In this document: positions 23,944 to 31,548 of the stretch, piece after piece | Position numbering within the stretch: the first letter of the stretch is position 1 | Layout: every line of letters begins with the position of its first letter | Assembly: GCF_014199595.1 (NCBI RefSeq) | Contig: NZ_JACHNX010000001.1 | Span: forward strand, 124,001 to 188,000 | Length of the DNA stretch: 64,000 nt | Direction: 5' to 3' | DNA from: Sphingomonas yabuuchiae | GTDB taxonomy: Bacteria > Pseudomonadota > Alphaproteobacteria > Sphingomonadales > Sphingomonadaceae | Notes under the pieces: generated by a model | Told to the model about the DNA's origin: nothing | Database searches by the model: none | What the model saw: only the letters and a program-made list of their open reading frames with translations | Made by a program: the position numbers and the translations under genes

Positions 23944-25245
23944 ATGGCAACGCTGCCCCCCTTTCCGTGGATCGACGTCCTCATCATTCTCGCGCTCGTC
24001 GCGTTGAATGGCGCATTCGCGATGAGCGAGCTGGCGATTGTATCGTCTCGCCGTGCCCGCCTGGAGGCGATGGCGCGCAGCGGACGTAAAGGGGCGCAGG
24101 CCGCGCTGACGCTCGCCGCCGATCCGGGCAAGTTCCTGTCGACCGTCCAGATCGGCATCACCCTGACCGGCATCATCGCGGGCGCCTATTCGGGCGCCAG
24201 CCTGGGCACGCCGACCGCCGCCCGGCTGGAGGCACTCGGCGTGTCGCCTTCGACCGCCGCGACCCTGGGCTTCGCGCTGGTCATCGGCCTGACCACCTAT
24301 GCCTCGCTGATCCTGGGCGAACTGGTGCCGAAGCAATTCGCCCTGCGCAAGCCCGAGCCGATCGCCGCCTTCGTCGCGGTGCCGATGCGCTGGCTGGCGG
24401 TGGGCACCGCGCCGATCGTCTGGGTGCTCGATTCGACCAGCGGGGTGATCTTCAAGCTGCTGGGCCTGAACCGCGACAATGAGGATCAGGTGACGGCCGA
24501 GGAGCTTCACCTGATCGTGGCCGAGGCGTCCAAGTCCGGCGTGATCGAGGAGCATGAGCGCTCGATCATCTCGGGCGTGGTGCGGCTCGCGGACCGGCCG
24601 GTGCGCGAGGTGATGACGCCGCGCACCGAGATCGACTGGCTGGACTGTACGCTGGACGACGCGGCGATCCGCGCCAAGCTGCTCGAAAGCCCGCGCACCC
24701 GCCTGCCGGTGGGGGAGGGCTCGATCGACGCGGTGGTCGGCGTGGTGCAGGCGCGCGACATCGCCATGGCGCTGTTCCGGGGCGAGCCGCTCAACCTCAA
24801 GCACCTGATGCGCAAGGCGCCCGTCGTGATCGACCGGATCGACGCGATGGACGTGCTGCTGGCGCTGCGCCAGGCCGAGGTACCGATGGCGCTCATCCAT
24901 GACGAGTATGGCCATTTCGAGGGGATCGTGACCCCGTCCGACCTGCTGGCCGCGATCGCAGGCGAATTCGCCTCCGACGCCGATCCGGGCGAGGCGCCCT
25001 CGGTAGTCGAGCGCGACGACGGTTCGCTGCTGGTCGCGGGCACCATGGCGGCGGACGCTTTGGCCGACCGGCTCGGCATCGATCTACCCGACGACCGCGA
25101 CTATGCGACCGTCGCCGGGCTGGCGCTGGCCGTGTTCCGCCACCTGCCGGGGGAGGGCGAGAGCTTCGTCGAACAGGGCTGGCGCTTTGAGGTGGTGGAC
25201 CTGGACGGGCGGCGGATCGACAAGCTGCTGGTCAGCGAGGCTTGA
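23944..25245 (+). CDS. CorC/HlyC (CNNM) family membrane protein
   Basis: The 433-residue protein has an N-terminal DUF21/CNNM membrane domain with about four helices (residues 8-190), a pair of CBS domains (VREVMTPRTEIDWLD and LMRKAPVVIDRIDAMDVL, with ALIHDEYGHFEGIVTPSDLL), and a C-terminal CorC_HlyC transporter-associated domain. Members are linked to Mg2+/Co2+ efflux; the older name 'haemolysin' is misleading. The start MATLPPFPW is taken 14 codons inside the open frame. Confidence 0.92.
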   Translation: MATLPPFPWIDVLIILALVALNGAFAMSELAIVSSRRARLEAMARSGRKGAQAALTLAADPGKFLSTVQIGITLTGIIAGAYSGASLGTPTAARLEALGVSPSTAATLGFALVIGLTTYASLILGELVPKQFALRKPEPIAAFVAVPMRWLAVGTAPIVWVLDSTSGVIFKLLGLNRDNEDQVTAEELHLIVAEASKSGVIEEHERSIISGVVRLADRPVREVMTPRTEIDWLDCTLDDAAIRAKLLESPRTRLPVGEGSIDAVVGVVQARDIAMALFRGEPLNLKHLMRKAPVVIDRIDAMDVLLALRQAEVPMALIHDEYGHFEGIVTPSDLLAAIAGEFASDADPGEAPSVVERDDGSLLVAGTMAADALADRLGIDLPDDRDYATVAGLALAVFRHLPGEGESFVEQGWRFEVVDLDGRRIDKLLVSEA

Positions 25246-25296
25246 GGAACGGCACGCTCCGATAGCGGACATTCGATAGGCTGGTGGTGGTGTCCG

Positions 25297-25440
25297 ATGG
25301 GAAATGAAGACCCGTGGTTCGTCATCGTCTTGGGGATGATAGCCGTTCTGGTCATCGCGATCGCGATTTTTATCCCGGTCAAGTTCGTCCAAATAGCAGT
25401 TCGGGACTGGCGATCGGTTGGAAAGCGGAAAGGCAGCTGA
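25297..25440 (+). CDS. Candidate 47-residue single-pass membrane protein
   Basis: A short frame encodes a polar head (MGNEDPW), a clean hydrophobic helix (FVIVLGMIAVLVIAIAIFI), and a basic tail ending VRDWRSVGKRKGS. The pattern of a single membrane helix with a positive-inside tail suggests a real small protein. A GGTGGTGG stretch lies shortly upstream. It begins 51 bases after the CorC-like gene. No family is recognised. Confidence 0.5.
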   Translation: MGNEDPWFVIVLGMIAVLVIAIAIFIPVKFVQIAVRDWRSVGKRKGS

Positions 25441-25478
25441 CGCTCAACGGGCCGGACCGTAAAAGTCCTGATGCTATT

Positions 25479-25565
25479 TTAGACCGTGATGAGGTAAGAT
25501 GGACTCACCCCTCCCCTTCAGGGGAGGGGCTCAGCTTGGTTCAACGCAATGTCATCACGGTCTAA
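25479..25565. repeat. Family C MITE-like element, 87 bp
   Basis: Perfect 14-bp terminal inverted repeats, TTAGACCGTGATGA and TCATCACGGTCTAA, enclose a perfect hairpin CCCCTCCCC-TTCA-GGGGAGGGG. There is no coding capacity. A degenerate relative lies at 51338-51416. Confidence 0.85.
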
Positions 25566-25612
25566 CGGCGCATTGGTCGATTTCCATCATTCCCGGCCTT
25601 TGCTCGCGCCTG

Positions 25613-26170
25613 TCACGCCAGTTCAATATCCCCCGACGCCACGACCCGCGAGAACAGCGGGAAGATGTGCTCGATGGCAAAGGCATGGAGTTCGGCCGAG
25701 CGCGAGGCGCAGGCGTCCTCGGCGATAACCACGTCGTAGGACAGTTCCCAGGCCGAGCGGGCGGTCGATTCGACGCCCATGTTCGTCGAGATGCCCGCAA
25801 TCACCACCGTGCGTACCCCACGCCGCCGCAATTGCAGGTCCAGGTCGGTGCCGGTGAAGGCCCCCCAATGATGCTTCAGCACCACGATGTCGCCGGGCTG
25901 GCGCAGGTTGGGGAGCAGTTCGCTGAAGGCGGGCGGCGTGCCCTCTGGCGGCAGGCTGGGGCGGTCGGCGTTGAGGCTGGGCAGCGTCTCGGGCGTGAAG
26001 CCGACATGGACCAGCACGACCGGCGCGCCCGCCTTGCGGAAGCGGGCGGCGAGCGTCTTGGCGGTCGCCACCACCTCGTCGCCGGATCGCGGACCGCCCG
26101 CATGTGGTACGATGCCCTGTTGCAGGTCGATGAGGATAAGGGCGGTGGTGCCGGGATCGAACGTGGTCAT
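25613..26170 (-). CDS. Isochorismatase-like hydrolase without the catalytic Cys
   Basis: The 185-residue protein has the cysteine-hydrolase/isochorismatase fold: the conserved Asp in LILIDLQQGI (Asp15), Lys99 in VVLKHHWGAF, and the cis-peptide motif AGISTNMGVESTAR. The nucleophile position, Cys in nicotinamidases, is Gly132, as in the E. coli YecD-like branch and as in isochorismatases that do not use Cys. It therefore is unlikely to be a nicotinamidase; the substrate is unknown. Confidence 0.88.
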   Translation of the reverse strand: MTTFDPGTTALILIDLQQGIVPHAGGPRSGDEVVATAKTLAARFRKAGAPVVLVHVGFTPETLPSLNADRPSLPPEGTPPAFSELLPNLRQPGDIVVLKHHWGAFTGTDLDLQLRRRGVRTVVIAGISTNMGVESTARSAWELSYDVVIAEDACASRSAELHAFAIEHIFPLFSRVVASGDIELA

Positions 26171-26204
26171 CGCGCCTCAACCGGCCGGGCGGCGGGGCGT
26201 TCCG

Positions 26205-26924
26205 TCAGAGCCGCCCGAACACCGCCTCGAACCCCGCACGGTCGCCCGCCGCCAGCAGTCGCGCCTGTTCCAGCCAGCGGTCGCGCGCCATGCGGCCCGA
26301 AAAGGCCCCCAACTGCGCATCGAGCGCCTGCGCTTGTGCCTCGCTGAGCGCAGCCATGTCGCCGACCGTGGTTATGCCATGTTCGGCCAGCTTCTGGGTC
26401 AGCTTGGGCCCTAGGCCCTTGAGCAGTGTGATCGGCTGATCCTCCGGGCGTGCCGGTTCGGCAGGAGGATCAGCAGGAGCGGGCGCGGCTTCGGCGGCCG
26501 GGCTGGCGGTCATCGGCGCGGCGGCGGCGACCGGCTCGTCGTTCAGCGGCTCGTCCGCGATCATCGGCTCTTCGGGCGCGCTGGGCGTCGGCATGACCGG
26601 GGGCGCGACTGGCGCTGGCGTCGGGGCCGGGGCGGGCACCGGTACAGGCGCGGGCACGGGCGTCGGGCTCGCCTTGGGCTCGGTCAGCGAGGCTTCGCTG
26701 ATCGGCTTGTGGTCGGGCTGGCGCACCGACAGCCCGGCTTCCTGCGCATTTTCCTCCACCCGGCGCGCGGCCTTTTTGCGGCGGTGCTTCAGGCGCATCC
26801 CGACCACGATCATCGCGATCGCCGCCAGCGCGACGATGGCGAGCAGGACGAAATGGATGGTCGTGATGGCCGCCACGCCATCGGGGATGAGGCTTGTCGC
26901 CGGTGCTGCTGTCGTGTCGTTCAT
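26205..26924 (-). CDS. Membrane-anchored helix-hairpin-helix protein
   Basis: The 239-residue protein has one membrane helix near residues 24-44 (IHFVLLAIVALAAIAMIVVG), a basic patch (KHRRKKAARR), a long Pro/Ala low-complexity linker (about 85-160), and a C-terminal domain with LLKGLGPKLTQKLAEHGITT, a helix-hairpin-helix-like motif seen in DNA- or nucleotide-linked proteins. The N-terminal helix would put the HhH domain in the cytosol. The function is unknown; related HhH membrane proteins occur widely in alphaproteobacteria. It follows purD after 63 bases on the same strand. Confidence 0.75.
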   Translation of the reverse strand: MNDTTAAPATSLIPDGVAAITTIHFVLLAIVALAAIAMIVVGMRLKHRRKKAARRVEENAQEAGLSVRQPDHKPISEASLTEPKASPTPVPAPVPVPAPAPTPAPVAPPVMPTPSAPEEPMIADEPLNDEPVAAAAPMTASPAAEAAPAPADPPAEPARPEDQPITLLKGLGPKLTQKLAEHGITTVGDMAALSEAQAQALDAQLGAFSGRMARDRWLEQARLLAAGDRAGFEAVFGRL

Positions 26925-26987
26925 GGCGTTACCCTATTGTCCACCCATTGGCCCCGGGGCCCGCGTCGCGAACCCCAATCACTGGGA

Positions 26988-28265
26988 TCAAGCCTCGGTT
27001 CCCGCTTCGCGCGCAACCTCGCGCCAGCCGATGTCGCGGCGGCAGAAGCCATCGGGGAAGCGGATCGCATCGACCGCGCGGTATGCGGCGGCCTGGGCCT
27101 CGCCCACCGTCGCGGCGCTGGCGGTCACGGCCAGCACGCGGCCACCGCTGGCGACCAGCTGTTCGCCGTCCATCCGGGTGCCCGCCTGGAACACCACCGC
27201 GCCGGTCGCCTCGGCGGCGTCGATCGCGTCGATGCTGCCACCCGCCTTGGGCGTGCCGGGATAGCCCGCGGCCGCCATGACGACGGTCAGCGCCGGGTCC
27301 TCCGAGAAAGCAGGCGCAGGCAGCTCGGCCAGCCGCCCCTCGGCCACCGCCAGCATCACCGCCAGCAGATCGCCCTGGAAACGCAGCATCAGCACCTGGC
27401 ATTCGGGATCGCCGAAGCGGGCATTATACTCGATCAGCTTCGGCCCCTGCTCGGTCAGCATCAGACCGGCATAGAGCACGCCCGAAAACGGCGTCCCCTC
27501 GGCGCGAAGCGTATCGACGGTCGGACGGACGATCCGGTCGATCGCTTGGCTCTCCAGCTCGGGTGTCAGGACGCGCGCGGGGCTATAGGCGCCCATGCCG
27601 CCGGTGTTCGGGCCGGTATCGCCATCGCCGACACGCTTGTGATCCTGTGCCGATCCGAAGGGCAGGAGCGCTTCGCCATCGGTCAGGACGAACAGGCTCG
27701 CCTCTTCGCCCTCCAGGAATTCCTCGATCACCACCTCGGCGCCGGGGACCGAGAACAGGTCGGTGATCGCGCCCTCGGCCTCGGCCTTGGTGAAGGCGAC
27801 GGTCACGCCCTTGCCCGCCGCCAGGCCATCGGCCTTGATGACGACCGGCAGACCGAAGGTGCCGGCAAGCGCGGCTTGCGCCTCCGCCAGCGTATTGACG
27901 CGGACATAACCGGCGGTCGGGATGTCGGCGCGGCGGCACAGGTCCTTGGTGAAGCCCTTCGACCCCTCCAGCTGCGCGGCAGCCTTGCTCGGCCCGAACA
28001 CCGGGATGCCCTCGGCGCGCAGCGAATCGGCCAGGCCATCGACCAGTGGCGCCTCGGGGCCGACCACGACCAGGCCCACGTCATGCTCCTTGACGAAGGT
28101 GACCACGGCGGTGTGATCGGTCGCGTTCAGCGCGACGCAGGTCGCGTGCGCGGCGATACCGGGGTTGCCGGGCGCGGCGTAGAGCGTATCTAACCCGTTC
28201 GACTGTGCCAGCTTCCACGCCAGCGCGTGTTCGCGGCCACCCGATCCCAGCAGCAGGACGTTCAT
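26988..28265 (-). CDS. purD: Phosphoribosylamine-glycine ligase
   Basis: PurD joins phosphoribosylamine and glycine with ATP in purine synthesis. The 425-residue protein begins [19 protein letters not shown] and has [13 protein letters not shown], the ATP-grasp motif [23 protein letters not shown]-like [12 protein letters not shown], and the metal-binding [11 protein letters not shown]. Its start codon overlaps, on the opposite strand, that of xseA. Confidence 0.97.
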   Translation of the reverse strand: MNVLLLGSGGREHALAWKLAQSNGLDTLYAAPGNPGIAAHATCVALNATDHTAVVTFVKEHDVGLVVVGPEAPLVDGLADSLRAEGIPVFGPSKAAAQLEGSKGFTKDLCRRADIPTAGYVRVNTLAEAQAALAGTFGLPVVIKADGLAAGKGVTVAFTKAEAEGAITDLFSVPGAEVVIEEFLEGEEASLFVLTDGEALLPFGSAQDHKRVGDGDTGPNTGGMGAYSPARVLTPELESQAIDRIVRPTVDTLRAEGTPFSGVLYAGLMLTEQGPKLIEYNARFGDPECQVLMLRFQGDLLAVMLAVAEGRLAELPAPAFSEDPALTVVMAAAGYPGTPKAGGSIDAIDAAEATGAVVFQAGTRMDGEQLVASGGRVLAVTASAATVGEAQAAAYRAVDAIRFPDGFCRRDIGWREVAREAGTEA

Positions 28266-29685
28266 GCCCGATCCTTATCCCTATGACGAAAGTTCGAGGC
28301 TGGTAGCCGAGGAGATCGCCGGCGACAACGCGCTCGCGCTATCGGTCGGCGAACTCAGCCTGAAGCTGAAGCGGATGGTGGAGGGCGAATTCGGTCATGT
28401 CCGCCTGCGCGGCGAGATTTCCGGGTACAAGCGCGCCACCTCGGGCCATGTCTATATGAGCCTGAAGGACGAGAATGCGGTCATCGACGCGGTGATGTGG
28501 AAGGGCGCGGCGAACACGTTGCCCTTTCAGCCGCAGGACGGGATCGAGGTGATCGCCACCGGCCGCCTGACCACCTTCCCCGGCCGATCCAAATACCAGA
28601 TCGTCGTCGAGCGGATGGAATTGGCCGGTGCGGGCGCGCTGATGGCGTTGTTCGAGAAGCTGAAGGCGAAACTGGCGGGCGAGGGGCTGTTCGCCCGCGA
28701 GCGGAAACGCGCGCTTCCCTTCATGCCGCCGGTGATCGGCGTCGTCACCTCGCCGACCGGCGCGGTGATCCGCGACATCCTCCACCGGCTGGAGGATCGC
28801 TGCCCGACCCATGTCATCGTCTGGCCGGTCAAGGTGCAGGGCGAAGGCTCGGCCAAGGAGGTCGCCGCCGCCATCCGAGGCTTCGACGCGATCGCGCCCG
28901 GCGGCCCGGTGCCGCGACCCGATCTGGTGATCGTCGCGCGCGGCGGCGGCTCGATCGAGGATCTCTGGTCGTTCAACGAGGAAGTCGTTGTCCGCGCTGT
29001 GGCGGACTGCTCGATCCCGATCATCTCGGCCGTCGGGCATGAGACCGACACGACCCTGTGCGACTATGCCGCCGATTTGCGATCTCCGACCCCGACGGCG
29101 GCGGCGGAGATCGCGGTGCCGGTGCTCGCCGACCTGCGCCTGACGGTCGCCAGCCATCGCCAGCGTACCGAGCGCTGCGCACGCCGCTATGTCGAGCGCG
29201 GCCGCGAGCGGCTCGACGCGATGGCACGGCTGCTGCCCAAGCGCGACCAATTGCTGGGGCCGCAGCGCCAGCGGGCGGACGAGGCGGGGGCGCGGCTGGA
29301 TCGCGGGCTGGAGCGGCGGGTGACGCTGGCGCGCGGCGGGCTGGACCGGGCAGGCGCGGCGCTGCGCCCGGCGATCCTGGAGCGCCAGGTCGAGCGCGGG
29401 CGCGACCGGTTGGCCGCGACCTGGCGGCTGGTCCAGTCGCTCAACCCCGACCGTATCCTGGAGCGTGGCTATGCCCGCATCACTGCACGGCCGGGCGGCG
29501 AGACCCTGTCCTCGGCGGAGGCGGCGCGGGCGGCGGACACGCTGACCCTGCGGTTCCGCGACGGCACGGTGGACGTGGCGGTGGAGGCGGCCGGGCTTGA
29601 GCGGCCCGCCGCCAAAACCTATGACAAGCCCAGGCGGGAGCAGCAGCCCAAACAGGACAAGCCGGATCAGCCGACGCTCCTTTGA
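28264..29685 (+). CDS. xseA: Exonuclease VII large subunit
   Basis: XseA is the catalytic subunit of exonuclease VII, a single-strand-specific nuclease. The 473-residue protein has an N-terminal OB domain ([38 protein letters not shown]), a nuclease domain with [33 protein letters not shown] and [17 protein letters not shown], then a long coiled coil and a Lys/Gln-rich end. The xseB subunit is not in the window. DUF2093 and an M23 lipoprotein gene follow at once. Confidence 0.96.
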   Translation: MPDPYPYDESSRLVAEEIAGDNALALSVGELSLKLKRMVEGEFGHVRLRGEISGYKRATSGHVYMSLKDENAVIDAVMWKGAANTLPFQPQDGIEVIATGRLTTFPGRSKYQIVVERMELAGAGALMALFEKLKAKLAGEGLFARERKRALPFMPPVIGVVTSPTGAVIRDILHRLEDRCPTHVIVWPVKVQGEGSAKEVAAAIRGFDAIAPGGPVPRPDLVIVARGGGSIEDLWSFNEEVVVRAVADCSIPIISAVGHETDTTLCDYAADLRSPTPTAAAEIAVPVLADLRLTVASHRQRTERCARRYVERGRERLDAMARLLPKRDQLLGPQRQRADEAGARLDRGLERRVTLARGGLDRAGAALRPAILERQVERGRDRLAATWRLVQSLNPDRILERGYARITARPGGETLSSAEAARAADTLTLRFRDGTVDVAVEAAGLERPAAKTYDKPRREQQPKQDKPDQPTLL

Positions 29686-29702
29686 CCGCGAAAGAGACCA
29701 AC

Positions 29703-29903
29703 ATGCTGATGTCGAACACCGATCGCCCCGCGCGGCTTCACTATATGGCCAATGGCTTTCGTGTCCTGTCGCCGGGCGATCATGTCGTCTGCGCGGTGAC
29801 GGGGCGGCGCATTCCGCTCGAAGACCTGAAATATTGGAGCGCGGCGCGGCAGGAAGCCTATGCCGATGCGGAAGCGACCGCCAAGGTCCTCGCGCCGCAA
29901 TGA
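29703..29903 (+). CDS. DUF2093 family protein
   Basis: The 66-residue protein carries the DUF2093 signature RVLSPGDHVVCAVTGRRIPL, then EDLKYWSAARQEAYADA. The function is unknown; the conserved Cys and short length suggest a metal-binding or adaptor role, which is inference. The ATG is 18 bases after the xseA stop codon, and its TGA overlaps the ATG of the M23 gene (ATGA). Confidence 0.85.
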   Translation: MLMSNTDRPARLHYMANGFRVLSPGDHVVCAVTGRRIPLEDLKYWSAARQEAYADAEATAKVLAPQ

Positions 29904-30784
29904 GGGCGTGGGGCGTCGGGACGCTGGTGTTGGCGCTGACCGGATGCGTCGCGCCGGGTGAGCCGATGGTGGCGCCGCCCACCGCATCGACGCCGCGCCC
30001 GGCGCCGCCCGCCGTTGCCCCGCCCGTGACCCCGTTCCGCTGGACCGGGCAGCTGAGCCAGGGCGGCCTGATCCGGGGGCAGGCGCCGACCGGCGCGGTA
30101 TCGGTGGCGCTGGACGGACAGGCCGTTCCGCTGGCCCCGGACGGCGCCTTCCTGGCCGGGTTCGACCGCGACGCTGGGCCGTCCGCCGAGCTGCTTGCTA
30201 CCCTGGCCGACGGACGACAGGTGCGGCAGCCGCTGACCATTGCGCCGCGCGACTGGCGGATCGAGCGGCTGAACACGCTGCCCAAATATCCCGTCCCCGA
30301 TCCCGAGTTTCAGCGGCTGCGTCCCCCCGAACTCGCCCAGATTCGGGCCGCCCGCGCGCTGGCGACCGATGCGGAGGGCTGGCGTCAGACGCTGACATGG
30401 CCGGTGACGGGCCGCATCTCGGGCCTGTTCGGGGCGCAGCGCGTCTATCGCGGCGAGCCGGGCAGCTATCACTCCGGCACCGACGTCGCGGTTCCCACCG
30501 GCACCATCGTCCGCGCGCCCGCCGACAGCGTCGTGATCCTGGCCGCACAGCAGCCCTTCACGCTGGAGGGGCATCTGCTGATGCTCGACCACGGCCAGGG
30601 GCTGAACAGCGCCTTCCTGCACCTGTCGCGGATCGATGTCCGCGTCGGCGATCATGTCCGCCAGGGCCAGCCGATCGGCGCGGTCGGTGCCACGGGTCGC
30701 GCGACCGGCCCGCATCTCCACTGGAGCCTGCAATGGCGCGGCCGCAAGCTCGACCCGTTGCTGGTGACGGGGCCGATGCCGTGA
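29900..30784 (+). CDS. M23 family metallopeptidase lipoprotein
   Basis: The 294-residue lipoprotein has a lipobox (LVLALTGC, Cys16), a Pro-rich linker, a beta-rich middle part, and a C-terminal LytM/M23 domain with the zinc residues in YHSGTDVAVP and PHLHWSLQW, plus GHLLMLDHGQGLNSAFLHLS. It is predicted to cut peptidoglycan cross-links or to activate amidases at the inner face of the outer membrane. Both zinc motifs are complete, so it may be active. Confidence 0.92.
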   Translation: MRAWGVGTLVLALTGCVAPGEPMVAPPTASTPRPAPPAVAPPVTPFRWTGQLSQGGLIRGQAPTGAVSVALDGQAVPLAPDGAFLAGFDRDAGPSAELLATLADGRQVRQPLTIAPRDWRIERLNTLPKYPVPDPEFQRLRPPELAQIRAARALATDAEGWRQTLTWPVTGRISGLFGAQRVYRGEPGSYHSGTDVAVPTGTIVRAPADSVVILAAQQPFTLEGHLLMLDHGQGLNSAFLHLSRIDVRVGDHVRQGQPIGAVGATGRATGPHLHWSLQWRGRKLDPLLVTGPMP

Positions 30785-30788
30785 CGGG

Positions 30789-31334
30789 TTATTCGACCCG
30801 TTCGATCCGCACCGCCAGATTATTATCGAACGATGCCCGGAAGCTGCCCATCGCGGCCTTGAAGATGCGCACCGACTGACCGACCTCGGGATCGAACCGG
30901 GCTTTTTCGGTGGTGCGCCACACACCGCCCTGTTCCAACCAGACGGTCCATTGGTCGCGACCATAACGGGCCAGCCGGACCACCTTGGAGCGGACTTCCC
31001 GAATTTCGGGTTCCTTGGCCTCGTCGCGACCGAATAGCTGAATCTCCGGCAGGCGCAGGCCGAACAGCGACTGCCGCTTCTGGCGGACCTCGCCGCGGTC
31101 GAGCACGACCATCTGTCGGTCGATTCGAGCCTTGGCCAGCGCCGTCGCCGCCTGGTCGAAACAGGCCAGGCGGCGCTCCGCATCGCCGACCGTGCGACAG
31201 GCAGTGATCTGGTCGATCAGCAACGCGGATTGTCCGGTGTCCGCCGCGTCCTGCGCGGCGGCCGGGGCTGTGCCCAGAGCCGTCCATCCTAAGACTATGA
31301 CAAATATGGACTTTGTGGGTTTCATTGCCTTCAT
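30789..31334 (-). CDS. Periplasmic protein of unknown function
   Basis: The 181-residue protein has a signal peptide (FVIVLGWTALGTAPAAAQ). A motif CRTVGDAERRLACFDQAA follows; this short 'CR...RLACFD' motif occurs in many small proteobacterial envelope proteins. The rest is beta-rich with LEQGGVWRTTEKARFDPEVG and VRIFKAAMGSFRASFDN. The start is taken at MKAMKPTK; an earlier in-frame ATG 24 codons upstream is possible. It ends four bases from the M23 gene, tail to tail. Confidence 0.75.
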   Translation of the reverse strand: MKAMKPTKSIFVIVLGWTALGTAPAAAQDAADTGQSALLIDQITACRTVGDAERRLACFDQAATALAKARIDRQMVVLDRGEVRQKRQSLFGLRLPEIQLFGRDEAKEPEIREVRSKVVRLARYGRDQWTVWLEQGGVWRTTEKARFDPEVGQSVRIFKAAMGSFRASFDNNLAVRIERVE

Positions 31335-31548
31335 TTTACGCCTTTTGCCCTTCCTGCCGCCCGACACGTCCTGTGTCAGTTTTGTCACTAGATTGCGAAA
31401 AGCCACGCCATTTTTGCTGTTTGTGCGTGTTAGATTGTTGCCTGATGTCAGAACTATTGCATAAACCTTAACTCAGTCGATGGCGCGCGTCTCCCGCGTG
31501 AACATCGCCGATCCGCGAAGACGGATGAACAAAAAAAGGGGTTAGAAT

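Noticed and set aside
26709..28193. 494-codon plus-strand frame opposite purD
   Set aside because: purD is unmistakable; the antisense product is compositionally biased and has no family.
31335..31548. Promoter of TonB receptor 1
   Set aside because: The A/T-rich stretch near 31420-31460 has several weak -35/-10-like words but no pair with good spacing that stands out.
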